Positions 18,729-27,251 of a stretch of 56,157 nucleotides of DNA are shown here, one piece after another. The first letter of the stretch is position 1; each line of letters starts with the position of its first letter. Below the pieces are notes generated by a model. The model had not been told where the DNA came from and did not search any database. It saw nothing but the letters and a program-made list of their open reading frames with translations. Source of the DNA: Bacillota bacterium (GTDB lineage: Bacteria > Bacillota_I > Bacilli_A > RF39 > UBA660); assembly GCA_021771185.1 (NCBI GenBank), contig JAETPN010000007.1, positions 1 to 56,157 of the forward strand. The letters are read 5' to 3'. Both the position numbers and the translations under genes were made by a program.

Positions 18729-19697
18729 ATGAAAATAGGTGTTTTAGGAGCTGGAGCTTATGGTATTGCTTTAGCGTCTGTTCTTTATAAAAATCATGGG
18801 GAAATAGATGTATGGACTCCCTTACAAAAAGAATTTGATCATTTAACAACTTATAAAACTGTGGATAAACTACCAGAATATCAAATTCCTGAAGGTATGC
18901 ATTTTTCTATGAACATAGAAGAAGTATGTAAGGATAAAGATGTGATTGTTATTGCGGTCCCTACAGAATTTCTAGATAATGTCGCAAAACAGATGGCTCC
19001 TTATATTAAGGATCAACACATTTGTATTGCTACAAAAGGAATTGAAAATCATACATGTCGTTTTTGCGATGATATTATTAAAAGCTATATAGATACAGAA
19101 CATATTGCTGTTATTTCTGGACCAACATTTGCTGTAGATATGATTAACGAAGTAACCATGGGACTTACCCTTGCAACAGAAAGTTTAGCAACCAAACTAA
19201 CCATGAAAACAGCTTTTCAGAATCATTTTCTAAAAATTAGAACAACGATGGATATCAAAGGTGTTGAATTCTGTGGTGCGATTAAAAACGTCATTGCTAT
19301 TGCTGCAGGAATGCTAGATGGTATGGAGTTACCCGAATCCACAAAGGCAATGTTTGTAACGGAAGCCTTGCATGATGTGAAGGATCTTATTGAAAATTTT
19401 GGTGGAGAAAAAAATACGATATTATCCTTTGCTGGATTTGGTGATTTACTATTAACTTGTACAAGCCCTAAGAGTCGTAACTTTTCTTTTGGAAAAATGA
19501 TTGGTGAAAAGAAAGATATAGAAGAAATTAATCATTATAAAAATAATACAACCATTGAAGGTTTATATACGTTGGATTCTATTTATTTATATTCAAAGAA
19601 AAATGACATTCTTATGCCATTTATTGATTTAATTTATGATATCATTTATAAAAATGAAAATCCTGAAAACTTATTAACCTTTTTAATTCAAAAATAA
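18729..19697 (+). CDS. gpsA: glycerol-3-phosphate dehydrogenase [NAD(P)+]
   Basis: 322 residues from the ATG at 18729 (MKIGVLGAGAYGIALASVL), which follows GAGGTGATA; the longer frame to 18696 starts inside the promoter. Makes sn-glycerol-3-phosphate from dihydroxyacetone phosphate for phospholipids. Rossmann GAGAYG at residues 7-12, substrate segment SGPTFAVDM, catalytic Lys in AIKNVIAIAAGM, and C-terminal GFGDLLLTCTSPKSRN. Cytosolic. One of three plus-strand genes here, facing most of its neighbours. Confidence 0.95.
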   Translation: MKIGVLGAGAYGIALASVLYKNHGEIDVWTPLQKEFDHLTTYKTVDKLPEYQIPEGMHFSMNIEEVCKDKDVIVIAVPTEFLDNVAKQMAPYIKDQHICIATKGIENHTCRFCDDIIKSYIDTEHIAVISGPTFAVDMINEVTMGLTLATESLATKLTMKTAFQNHFLKIRTTMDIKGVEFCGAIKNVIAIAAGMLDGMELPESTKAMFVTEALHDVKDLIENFGGEKNTILSFAGFGDLLLTCTSPKSRNFSFGKMIGEKKDIEEINHYKNNTTIEGLYTLDSIYLYSKKNDILMPFIDLIYDIIYKNENPENLLTFLIQK

Positions 19698-19720
19698 AGA
19701 GTCTAACTACTCTTTATTTT
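19691..19720. terminator. bidirectional terminator holding two stop codons
   Basis: Perfect 12-bp stem AAAATAAAGAGT (19691-19702) / ACTCTTTATTTT (19709-19720), loop CTAACT, A/T runs on both sides. The gpsA TAA (19695-19697) and the TAA of the convergent gene (19714-19716 on the minus strand) both lie in the stem. Confidence 0.85.
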
Positions 19721-20106
19721 TTTATAAGTTCATGTGATTGTTCTTGGATAATCATCATTCCAGTTTCTTGTGGAACAAAAATAGCTACTTCGTCTCCAGA
19801 AATAATAAATTGTTGGTAAGATGGATATTCACTTTCAATTTTTCTAACTAATGATTCTCTTTTTTGACTCTGATATTCTTTTATAAATTCTCCACAATTT
19901 TTATAACTATCTCTTCTAGCAACCATCAACGATTCATTTAAAGAACGCATAAACTTGTTACTGCTAAAAATCATATGATTATCTTCATAATCCACAACTT
20001 CAAGTTGACGTTCTAACAAAATGATATTTTCAATATTTGTATCTATATTTAAAAACGTTTGAACAAACTGCTCTTTTTCTTTTAATGTTGTTAATTCCTT
20101 TTTCAT
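19714..20106 (-). CDS. hypothetical protein, 130 aa
   Basis: Not recognised. Starts MKKELTTLKEKEQFVQTF with an AGGGG site nine bases upstream. Alternating helical charged stretch (residues 1-85) and a beta-rich end (QQFIISGDEVAIFVPQETGMMIIQ), followed by SHELIKK. No membrane segment. Convergent with gpsA and downstream of rpsR. Function unknown. Confidence 0.6.
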   Translation of the reverse strand: MKKELTTLKEKEQFVQTFLNIDTNIENIILLERQLEVVDYEDNHMIFSSNKFMRSLNESLMVARRDSYKNCGEFIKEYQSQKRESLVRKIESEYPSYQQFIISGDEVAIFVPQETGMMIIQEQSHELIKK

Positions 20107-20169
20107 CTATATTTTCCCCTCTACGACAAGATATCTTACATCTTTTTCCAATATTTGTCAAATTAAAAA

Positions 20170-20193
20170 AAATAATCAATTTCTTGATTATTT
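20170..20193 (-). terminator. terminator of the rpsF-ssb-rpsR operon
   Basis: Minus strand: perfect 10-bp stem AAATAATCAA / TTGATTATTT, loop GAAA, then T run. The TAA stop of rpsR (20188-20190) lies within the 5' arm. Confidence 0.85.
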
Positions 20194-20412
20194 TACGAAT
20201 GGAATTAATGCCATGAAACGTGCTTTTTTTACTTCACGAGCAACGATACGTTGATGTTTTGAACAAGTTCCAGTATGTTTTCTATTAGAAATTTTTCCTT
20301 TATCTGGACTAATATATCTTTTAATAAGATCTACATCTTTATAATTTAACGCATCTTCACCTTTATCACAAAGTAAACATCTTTTACGTTTTTTTCTATA
20401 AAATTCTGCCAC
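20188..20412 (-). CDS. rpsR: 30S ribosomal protein S18
   Basis: 74 residues. RKKRKRCLLCDKGEDALNYKD, then TGTCSKHQRIVAREVKKARFMALIPF. Three Cys and a His point to a zinc-binding variant. S18 binds the platform with S6 (rpsF in the same operon). Third gene of rpsF-ssb-rpsR. Confidence 0.97.
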   Translation of the reverse strand: MAEFYRKKRKRCLLCDKGEDALNYKDVDLIKRYISPDKGKISNRKHTGTCSKHQRIVAREVKKARFMALIPFVK

Positions 20413-20428
20413 TGTTTTTCCTCCTTTA

Positions 20429-20917
20429 TTAGTCTAAGAAGTTATCATCAATGGAAACAGTATCTCCAAAATCAGCAAATGGATCATCTTCCACACTAAT
20501 ATTATTTGTAAAACTATTTCCTGATGGTTGGTCTTGATAATCATATGGACTTACGCTTGCAGCTGGTTGTTCATTATTTGAACCATACGCTTCCCTTTGA
20601 CCTTTTGTCTCTAAGAATTGTACAGAATCCGCAACAACTTCTGTAGTATAACGTTTTGATCCATCTTGAGCATCATAACTTCCTGTTTGAATTCTTCCTT
20701 CAATTGCTACTAAACTACCTTTGTTTAAGAAATTACAAACATTTTCTGCTTGTTTTCTCCAAACAACGATGTTAATAAAATCAGCTTCTCTTTGACCCTG
20801 ATTATTTGTAAAATTACGATTTACCGCAACACTAAATCTAGTGAATGGTAAATTAGAACCTGTATATCTAAGTTCTGGTTTCGCTGTTAATCTTCCAATT
20901 AATACAACACGATTCAT
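20429..20917 (-). CDS. ssb: single-stranded DNA-binding protein
   Basis: 162 residues. OB fold in residues 1-~105 ([37 protein letters not shown]), a Gln/Ser/Asn-rich linker and an acidic tail. Odd: the tail ends DDNFLD instead of the usual DDDxPF, so the terminal Pro-Phe that binds partner proteins is not in its standard form. Between rpsF and rpsR, the standard place for the essential SSB in Bacillota. Confidence 0.95.
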   Translation of the reverse strand: MNRVVLIGRLTAKPELRYTGSNLPFTRFSVAVNRNFTNNQGQREADFINIVVWRKQAENVCNFLNKGSLVAIEGRIQTGSYDAQDGSKRYTTEVVADSVQFLETKGQREAYGSNNEQPAASVSPYDYQDQPSGNSFTNNISVEDDPFADFGDTVSIDDNFLD

Positions 20918-20934
20918 GTGTACTCCCCCATTCC

Positions 20935-21225
20935 TTATTTTTCTAATTTTGTAATTAAATGACGAATAACATCACTACTAATTAACGCTAAACGATCAAA
21001 TTCTTTAATTGCTTTGTCATCGTTAGCTTCTAGCGTAAATAAGAAATAGTATCCACTATTGAATTTCTTAATTTCATAAGCTAATTTTTTTTGCCCTAAA
21101 GCTTCTGTTTCTGTTACTGTAGCACCATTATTTTTAAGAATATTTTCAAAGTTTTCTGCAACTTTAGTTACTTCTTCTTCTCCTAATGTTGGCTTCACAA
21201 TAAACATAATTTCATATTTTTTCAT
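20935..21225 (-). CDS. rpsF: 30S ribosomal protein S6
   Basis: 96 residues, [19 protein letters not shown], with the beta-sheet face [22 protein letters not shown] that binds S18. First gene of the rpsF-ssb-rpsR operon, with a strong GGGAGGAGG site and its own promoter. Confidence 0.97.
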   Translation of the reverse strand: MKKYEIMFIVKPTLGEEEVTKVAENFENILKNNGATVTETEALGQKKLAYEIKKFNSGYYFLFTLEANDDKAIKEFDRLALISSDVIRHLITKLEK

Positions 21226-21294
21226 GTTTTTGCCTCCTCCCTTTGGTCTATACGGCTTTTATTTACATAAAAGCAAGGAGTAAATTAATACTCG
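21226..21294 (-). promoter_or_regulatory. rpsF leader with hairpin and CCG motif
   Basis: Between the promoter and ATG the RNA has a perfect 8-bp hairpin, GCTTTTAT-GTAA-ATAAAAGC, followed at once by CGTATAGACC so that a CCG sits at the stem end. An outer pairing CTCCTT / AAGGGAG would include the ribosome site. A CCG-bearing stem in rpsF leaders is known to bind the S6:S18 dimer; this assignment is tentative. Confidence 0.4.
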
Positions 21295-21300
21295 TTTAAG

Positions 21301-21329
21301 ATTATAACAGACTTTATAATAAAAGTAAA
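21301..21329 (-). promoter_or_regulatory. promoter of rpsF-ssb-rpsR
   Basis: -35 TTTACT (21324-21329), 17-bp spacer, extended -10 TGTTATAAT with TATAAT at 21301-21306 on the minus strand. Confidence 0.7.
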
Positions 21330-21352
21330 GAGAAATCCCTTTTTAATATATG

Positions 21353-21383
21353 AAAAAATAGATATTGTTATGAATATCTATTT
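21353..21383 (-). terminator. terminator of the ychF-membrane protein operon
   Basis: Minus strand: 11-bp stem AAATAGATATT / AATATCTATTT, loop CATAAC, T6 tail. Lies about 27 bases after the stop of the 21410-21943 gene. Confidence 0.85.
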
Positions 21384-21409
21384 GTAAATTATTTTTCAAC
21401 AATTCTTTT

Positions 21410-21943
21410 TTAAAATTTTGCGTTCATTACAAGTGTTATAACTCCGTCAATTAGAAAGATAAGAAATACTGGAATCGTCAGCCAGAAGGGAATTTTATTT
21501 ATATATTGTTCTAAAAATGGATGAATAATATAGATAAATAGAATAGAACCTATCCCCCAAATGAAACTCATTTTTATAGAAATATAATGTCCTATGGATG
21601 TAGGATCGTTACTATAATCCCAAAACACTTTATGAAAAATAGCTTCAATACCAATACCACCTATCCACTCAATAAAAGTTAATACCATTGTAATAATAAG
21701 AAAAACAATAATCGTCTCTTGCCATCTAGGCATATGAAGATTCATAAAAAAATAATGGGATATTAACATAATTAATAGAGCTCCAATCCCATAGACTGGA
21801 GTCCATGGTCCATATAAAATACCACTATTAAAATGACTTCGCGTAATGATAGCTACAAGCGTTTCTAAAAGAAATCCTAAGATAGAATATACTAAAAAAC
21901 AATTGATATAAAACATAAGATCACCTATTATAGTATGTACCAA
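21410..21943 (-). CDS. membrane protein of the CmpB (putative ABC permease) family
   Basis: 177 residues, about five transmembrane helices. The N-terminal pattern YINCFLVYSILGFLLETL and GPWTPVYGIGALLI match the Firmicutes family called 'putative ABC transporter permease' (CmpB-like, PF06541-type), which usually has no ATPase next to it. Here too there is none. Function unknown. 14 bp after the YwaF-like gene, in one operon with ychF. Confidence 0.7.
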   Translation of the reverse strand: MVHTIIGDLMFYINCFLVYSILGFLLETLVAIITRSHFNSGILYGPWTPVYGIGALLIMLISHYFFMNLHMPRWQETIIVFLIITMVLTFIEWIGGIGIEAIFHKVFWDYSNDPTSIGHYISIKMSFIWGIGSILFIYIIHPFLEQYINKIPFWLTIPVFLIFLIDGVITLVMNAKF

Positions 21944-21957
21944 AAAAGAGAATAAAA

Positions 21958-22689
21958 TTAATTATTCTCTCGTTTATTTAATAATACAGGAATATAAGCA
22001 ATTCCTAAAACTACAATTCCCAATACTTCAATTAAAAGAAATGGATAATTGAAATATTCTAAGATAGGATATAAACGAAACATATATTCTGGAATTCCAC
22101 TAGAAAAGATATAATTCGTATTAAAAATTTGGTTAAATACACTCATAACAATAAAAATCAATTGAGCACTAAGGAATGTATGAAAAACATCTTTATGTTC
22201 TAGATGAAATTGATCCATATAATAAATAAAGAAACTACCTAAAAGAAAAACATGGTGACTAATGATCCATTGATAAAAAATGAAACTATCAAAAGAACTA
22301 ACCATTTTAGGCCATAAAATCGCAGGTAACGGTCCTAAAAAGGAAAAGAAATAAATAATGTGATACACCTTTCTTTTTTCGGTTAATAAATAATACATAA
22401 AAGAAAATCCAGAAATATAACAGAAATGAAGTGGTAAATGAGTTTTCCATGTATAATTCCCATAATAAATAAGTTCTCCATAATAAATAAGCATATTACT
22501 AAGTAAAATTAAACATAAAAGATATCTTACCATCTTTTTTCTTTTTATATGAGCGATATCATTTCGATAATGATAAATCAAAAATAAACCAAAGAATACA
22601 ACTAAAATTAAAAACAAATGCAGAGATCCAAAAAGTTTGAAACCACTGATATGTTCATCAACAAAAAATTCTCTTGCTACACTAGACAT
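21958..22689 (-). CDS. YwaF/TIGR02206-type integral membrane protein
   Basis: 243 residues with about seven transmembrane helices. Starts MSSVAREFFVDEHISGFKLFG and holds HLFLILVVF, WKTHLPLHFCYISGF and an HHVFLLGSFFIYY segment typical of the YwaF family (uncharacterised). The LPLH-C and HH motifs are inside membrane helices and could bind metal or heme, which is speculation. Its ATG lies inside the 3' end of ychF (8-bp overlap), so translation is coupled. Confidence 0.7.
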   Translation of the reverse strand: MSSVAREFFVDEHISGFKLFGSLHLFLILVVFFGLFLIYHYRNDIAHIKRKKMVRYLLCLILLSNMLIYYGELIYYGNYTWKTHLPLHFCYISGFSFMYYLLTEKRKVYHIIYFFSFLGPLPAILWPKMVSSFDSFIFYQWIISHHVFLLGSFFIYYMDQFHLEHKDVFHTFLSAQLIFIVMSVFNQIFNTNYIFSSGIPEYMFRLYPILEYFNYPFLLIEVLGIVVLGIAYIPVLLNKRENN

Positions 22690-23782
22690 TGAATCTAAAT
22701 AAACAAATATCTCCGTCTTGCATGATGTATTCTTTTCCTTCTAAACGAAGTCGTCCTGCTTCTTTTACTTTTAATTCACTACCATATTTTTTTAAATCTT
22801 CAAAACTTGTGACTTCTGCTTTAATAAATCCACGTTCAAAATCTGTATGAATGATTCCTGCACATTGTGGCGCTTTCATTCCTTTTTTGAATGTCCATGC
22901 ACGAACTTCATCTGTTCCACTCGTAAAAAAGGTGGATAAACCTAATAAAGAATAGGTTGCTTTTACAAGTTGATCTAAACCACTTTCTTCAATACCTAAA
23001 TCTTGTAAAAATAAGAGTTTATCTTCTCCAGATAATTCACTTAATTCTTCTTCAATTTTCGCACAAACAACAATAACCTCTGACCCTTCTTCTAAGGCAT
23101 ATTCTTTTACTTTTTTTACATAAGCATTATCTTCAGCACCCAATTGATTTTCATCAATATTTGCCATATAAATAATTGGTTTTTTGGTTAAGAAACAGAA
23201 AGGTCGTAAAAACTTATCTTCTTCCTCTGTAAATTCCATACTGCGAATTGACTTATTTTGAACTAATTGTTCTTTGATTCGTTCTAATAAAGCAACCTCC
23301 ATCTTTGTTTCTTTATCATTAGACATTTTCGCTTTTTTACCAATACGGCCTAATCTATTTTCTACCACTTCTAAATCAGCTAAAATAAGTTCTATGCCAA
23401 TAATTTCAATATCACGAATAGGATCTACTTCTCCCTCAACATGGGTTATATTTGTGTCATCAAAACAACGTACTACTTCAACAATCGCATCTACTTCGCG
23501 AATATGACTTAAAAATTTATTTCCTAACCCTTCACCACTAGAAGCGCCCTTTACTAAACCTGCAATATCTGTAAATTCAAAAGATGTAGGAACTAACGAT
23601 TTTGGTTCATACATTTGATTTAAAAAATCTAATCGTTCATCTGGAACAATAACTACTCCGACATTAGGTTCTATCGTTGCGAATGGATAATTCGCTGCCA
23701 ATATTTTTTGATTTGTAATCGCATTAAATAACGTTGACTTCCCTACATTGGGTAAACCAACGATTCCTGCACGTAAACTCAT
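22682..23782 (-). CDS. ychF: ribosome-binding ATPase YchF (Obg family)
   Basis: 366 residues. G1 P-loop GLPNVGKST at residues 8-16, G3 DIAGLVKGAS, and the G4 altered to NxxE (MANIDENQLG), which gives ATP instead of GTP specificity. C-terminal TGS domain (CLFRFNV end). Part of the conserved parB-mscS-yyzM-ychF-rpsF block left of oriC in Bacillus and Staphylococcus. Own promoter, with an inverted repeat over the -35. Confidence 0.96.
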   Translation of the reverse strand: MSLRAGIVGLPNVGKSTLFNAITNQKILAANYPFATIEPNVGVVIVPDERLDFLNQMYEPKSLVPTSFEFTDIAGLVKGASSGEGLGNKFLSHIREVDAIVEVVRCFDDTNITHVEGEVDPIRDIEIIGIELILADLEVVENRLGRIGKKAKMSNDKETKMEVALLERIKEQLVQNKSIRSMEFTEEEDKFLRPFCFLTKKPIIYMANIDENQLGAEDNAYVKKVKEYALEEGSEVIVVCAKIEEELSELSGEDKLLFLQDLGIEESGLDQLVKATYSLLGLSTFFTSGTDEVRAWTFKKGMKAPQCAGIIHTDFERGFIKAEVTSFEDLKKYGSELKVKEAGRLRLEGKEYIMQDGDICLFRFNV

Positions 23783-23809
23783 AACATCACCTTTTCTTTA
23801 AACATCAAT

Positions 23810-23838
23810 ATTATATCTTAAATTGCTTAGAGAAGCAA
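23810..23838 (-). promoter_or_regulatory. promoter of ychF
   Basis: -35 TTGCTT (23833-23838), 17-bp spacer, -10 TATAAT (23810-23815) on the minus strand. Confidence 0.7.
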
Positions 23839-23840
23839 TT
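23821..23840. promoter_or_regulatory. inverted repeat overlapping the ychF -35 box
   Basis: Perfect AATTGCTT-AGAG-AAGCAATT covers the -35 and half of the spacer. It may be a repressor operator or simply a second small hairpin behind the abgT terminator; there is no T run directly after it. Confidence 0.4.
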
Positions 23841-23864
23841 AAAAAAGTAGAAGATTCTACTTTA
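23841..23864 (-). terminator. terminator of abgT, overlapping its stop codon
   Basis: Minus strand: AAAGTAGA-ATCT-TCTACTTT followed by T run. The TAA stop of the transporter gene (23862-23864) abuts and enters the 5' arm. Confidence 0.8.
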
Positions 23865-25385
23865 TAATGTTGGATATACCCCATTTCCTAAAGGTAAACC
23901 AATTAAATACCATCCTAATAAAATTAGTAGCCATAAAACAATAAATAATAAAATGGATGATTTTATTTTATTTAAGGTTCCAAATAAAGTTATTTTTTCT
24001 TCCTCTTGATTATATTTTTGAAGAAGCCCTAACATAATAATTAATCCCCCACATAATGGTGTAAAACATTTAGCAATACCATCTGCGGCTTTAAAAATGA
24101 AAAGCGTAAATTCTGGTGCAATATTTGAACGCATAAATAAAGGAATACTAAGAGGTGAAATTAAATTCCATTTTACTTCTGTTGATGGAATAAAAATACC
24201 AATCAATAAAACTAAAAGAAAGAACAAAATGATGAGTGGTAATCCTGAAATTTCTAAAACACTAAGTGTTTCAATAATATTTCCAGCAAATACTTCGCCA
24301 ATATTCGTCCACTCTACTATTCCAATTAATTGTGATACTAGAAACATTAAAACAAATAAAGTCCCAATATCTTTGAACTCATAAGCAAGTCCCTCTGTAT
24401 ATTCATGATTATTTTTGATATTTCCAGAAACAAAACCATATACAAATCCACAGATTGCTAAAATTAAACTAATTAAATAAACAATACCTTGGTGAAATGG
24501 AGCATTCATTCCCCATACTTTTTCTACATATCCACTAGCTTCCATATCTAGAAAAATCCCAGAAGATGGTAAACCTGGAATAATACCATAAATTACAAAT
24601 CCTAGTAATAAAAGAAACGTGATATGTGTAAAAAATAAGGCTTTTTTATCTGTTTGCTTCTCCTCGATTTCATATTTATTTCGACGACTAAATTTTGGTG
24701 TCAAAAATTTTTCTATGATAATTGTTCCTACAAAAACAAGAACACCAGAGCTGATAATCATCATATAAAGATTTGAAATTAAATTAAATTTAAAGTTTTT
24801 ATCAACATCTACTTTCGCTGCATTTTCCATCATCGTTCCAAGGACAAGATCTGTATTATTATACATAATATTTACCCCATAGCCCATAGATAAACCTAAA
24901 AAACTTGTAAGAATACCAACCATAGGATTACGATTTAAATATTTATATAAGATGGCACTAAATGGTAATAGAATCGCATAACTAGATTCACCCATCACAC
25001 CTGCAAGTACACTTAATAGTAATAATACAAATGTTGTAATCACTGGTTTCATTTTTTTAAATGGTTTAAAGATAGCTTCTAAAAGTCCACTTTTCTCTGC
25101 AATTCCTAAACCAATGAAAGATACAATTAAATAAAAGAATGGAGTAAAGGCTGAAAAATTAGTCAACACATTTCCTATCATATATTTAAATCCTTTAGGT
25201 GTTAGTAGATTATTTAATGTAACCAAAGAGGTTTCTAAGATTCCACCACTAATGGAAGTAATATTTCCTTGAGCGCCAAGGAGAGATAACATGGTACTTC
25301 CTAAAACAACCACAATGATTAAAAATAAAATAGTGGTAATAGGACTCCATGAGCGTATATTCTTTTTTCTTTTTTTATTTCGCAT
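23862..25385 (-). CDS. AbgT family transporter
   Basis: 507 residues, about 13 hydrophobic segments. Matches the AbgT family, known as p-aminobenzoyl-glutamate importers or sulfonamide exporters driven by the proton gradient. Signatures: SWSPITTILFLIIVVVLGST at the N-terminus, FTPFFYLIVSFIGLGIAEKSGLL, and the C-terminal FIPSTEVKWNLISPLSIPLFM. It is an insertion between yyzM and ychF compared with Bacillus, but in the same direction. Substrate here is uncertain. Confidence 0.85.
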   Translation of the reverse strand: MRNKKRKKNIRSWSPITTILFLIIVVVLGSTMLSLLGAQGNITSISGGILETSLVTLNNLLTPKGFKYMIGNVLTNFSAFTPFFYLIVSFIGLGIAEKSGLLEAIFKPFKKMKPVITTFVLLLLSVLAGVMGESSYAILLPFSAILYKYLNRNPMVGILTSFLGLSMGYGVNIMYNNTDLVLGTMMENAAKVDVDKNFKFNLISNLYMMIISSGVLVFVGTIIIEKFLTPKFSRRNKYEIEEKQTDKKALFFTHITFLLLLGFVIYGIIPGLPSSGIFLDMEASGYVEKVWGMNAPFHQGIVYLISLILAICGFVYGFVSGNIKNNHEYTEGLAYEFKDIGTLFVLMFLVSQLIGIVEWTNIGEVFAGNIIETLSVLEISGLPLIILFFLLVLLIGIFIPSTEVKWNLISPLSIPLFMRSNIAPEFTLFIFKAADGIAKCFTPLCGGLIIMLGLLQKYNQEEEKITLFGTLNKIKSSILLFIVLWLLILLGWYLIGLPLGNGVYPTL

Positions 25386-25393
25386 AATACCTC

Positions 25394-25579
25394 CTAAAGT
25401 TCTACAACTTTTTTAAGTTTCTTATTAAATTCAATACGGGGCAAAAGAATGGTTCTTCCACAATGACGACACTTAATTTTAATATCGGCACCAACTCTAG
25501 TAATTTCCCATTCATTGGTTCCGCAAGGATGAGGTTTTTTCATGATAACAATACTACCTAATTGATACTTATGATTCAT
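25394..25579 (-). CDS. yyzM: YyzM/DUF951 family protein
   Basis: 61 residues from the ATG at 25579 (MNHKYQLGSIVIMKKPHPCG), preceded by GGTGG; an upstream extension would lie wholly inside mscS. Contains KPHPCGTNEWEITRVGADIK and CRHCGRTILLPR, the Cys-His and CxxC of DUF951, likely a small zinc-bound beta protein. In Bacillus and Staphylococcus it also sits between ychF and parB/mscS. Function unknown. Overlaps mscS by 11 bp. Confidence 0.85.
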   Translation of the reverse strand: MNHKYQLGSIVIMKKPHPCGTNEWEITRVGADIKIKCRHCGRTILLPRIEFNKKLKKVVEL

Positions 25580-26375
25580 GTTCCACCACCATGTGCGGAT
25601 AAGCAAAACTAATTCCCGCTTTTTCTAAAGTAATTAAAGCCTCTCTACGTATTTTACGTTGTACTTCGAAGTGTCTCATTGGTTTTGTTGTAGCAGCTAA
25701 ACGGAATTTAATTCCTGAATCTCCTAAATCTTCAATCCCCCAAACAGAAACATCCTCTTTAATGAGTTTTAATTCTTTATTTAAATTGTCACATAATTCA
25801 TGTAATACAGTTTCCACTTTATCCACATCTTCACCATAATTGACCACAATATCTACCATCGCAAGAGAGGCTTCTAAACTATGATTAATCACTGAAGTAA
25901 TTAAACGATTGGAAATCATTTTAATTTCACCAGTATAAGCTTTTACCTTTGTTGTTTTCATACCAAGATAAATCACTTCACCTTTAAAATCATCAATCGT
26001 GACTGTATCACCTACACGATATTGATCTTCAAAAACAATCGTAATTCCCGCAATTAAATCTTTTAAAAGATCTTGAAGCGCTAAACCAATCACAACTCCA
26101 ATAGCTCCCAAAGAAGCAATAATTGTTTTTGTATCAACACCAAACTCTCCTAAAATCATTAACACACAAATTAGTAAAATGAAATATTTAAAAATATTAC
26201 TAATAAGGGTAGAAAGTGTTTTTCTTTTTCGATCATCCATTTTACCTATTCTAAGTTGAAAAATACGGCGAATCACTTTACTACTAATCATATAAACTAA
26301 AATACCACTAATAGTAATAATGATAGGTGCCACAACTTCACGTTGTAATAAAGCATTCCACTCCATAAAACTCAC
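25569..26375 (-). CDS. small-conductance mechanosensitive channel, MscS family
   Basis: 268 residues with three N-terminal membrane helices. The pore-lining helix is LGAIGVVIGLALQDLLKDLI, followed by the beta domain FEDQYRVGDTVTIDDFKGEV and an alpha/beta C-terminal domain. It opens on hypo-osmotic shock to release solutes. Located directly after parB as in Staphylococcus. Stop and starts are interleaved with yyzM and lie one base from parB. Confidence 0.9.
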   Translation of the reverse strand: MSFMEWNALLQREVVAPIIITISGILVYMISSKVIRRIFQLRIGKMDDRKRKTLSTLISNIFKYFILLICVLMILGEFGVDTKTIIASLGAIGVVIGLALQDLLKDLIAGITIVFEDQYRVGDTVTIDDFKGEVIYLGMKTTKVKAYTGEIKMISNRLITSVINHSLEASLAMVDIVVNYGEDVDKVETVLHELCDNLNKELKLIKEDVSVWGIEDLGDSGIKFRLAATTKPMRHFEVQRKIRREALITLEKAGISFAYPHMVVEHES

Positions 26376-27251
26376 CTATTCTTTCACTTGTAAAATTTCT
26401 AAAATACGATTTAAATCAGCAACATTAGTAAAAGAAATCTCTATTTTCTTTTCTTTGATTTTTACTTTCGCATCTAATTTATCACGTAATAATTCTTCTA
26501 CATATTTATACTCTGCGTTTTCTTTTCGACGAGGCATTTTTACCTTATGAACAACTTCTTCTTGTTTAGACATTTCCTCGACTTCACGAACTGATTTTTT
26601 TTCTTCCACAATTTGTTTTGCCATGGATAGAATCTGTTCTTCATTTTCTAGTTTTGATAAAACACGGGCATGTCCCATTGTTAATTGTTTTTCATTAATC
26701 ATTTGTTGAACCGTACTAGGTAAACGAAGTAGACCTAACATATTCGTAATGTGACTACGACTTTTTCCAACACGACGACTAAGTTCTTCTTGAGTAATAT
26801 GTAAATTATTAATTAAAGATTGATAAGCTTGAGCCTCTTCCACCGCATTTAAATTTTCACGTTGTAAATTTTCTAGCAACGCAATTTCCATCATTTGTTC
26901 ATCTGTAAAAGATCGAATAATGGCCGGAATTTTTGTAAGCCCAGCTTTTTTTGAAGCACGGTAACGACGTTCTCCAGCAATAATCTCATAACCTTTAATA
27001 CTTTTTTTCACAATAATCGGTTGAAATACACCATGTTCTTTAATTGATACTGCTAATTCATTTAATGCATTTTCATCAAATACTTGACGGGGTTGATATG
27101 GATTTGGACGAAGTTCATTGATATTAATTTCAACAATTTCTTCATTTGAGGTTTCTTCGTAAATTTGTTTTTCAATTTCATCCATATTTAAATTGTCTGT
27201 ATTAAACAATTGTTCTAACCCGCGACCTAACGCTCTTTTTTTAGTTTCCAT
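26376..27251 (-). CDS. parB: chromosome-partitioning protein ParB (Spo0J)
   Basis: 291 residues from ATG at 27251 (METKKRALGRGLEQLF); a TTG three codons upstream has a better-placed AAGGAAG and may be used. Motifs: NPYQPRQVF (box I), GERRYRASK (CTP-binding box II), ENLQRENLNAVEEAQAY (box III), then helix-turn-helix TQEELSRRVGKSRSHITNML that reads parS, and a C-terminal dimer domain. Binds the parS array found at 55.86 kb, spreads as a CTP clamp and loads SMC. 11-bp overlap with parA. No noc paralogue is seen. Confidence 0.96.
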   Translation of the reverse strand: METKKRALGRGLEQLFNTDNLNMDEIEKQIYEETSNEEIVEININELRPNPYQPRQVFDENALNELAVSIKEHGVFQPIIVKKSIKGYEIIAGERRYRASKKAGLTKIPAIIRSFTDEQMMEIALLENLQRENLNAVEEAQAYQSLINNLHITQEELSRRVGKSRSHITNMLGLLRLPSTVQQMINEKQLTMGHARVLSKLENEEQILSMAKQIVEEKKSVREVEEMSKQEEVVHKVKMPRRKENAEYKYVEELLRDKLDAKVKIKEKKIEISFTNVADLNRILEILQVKE

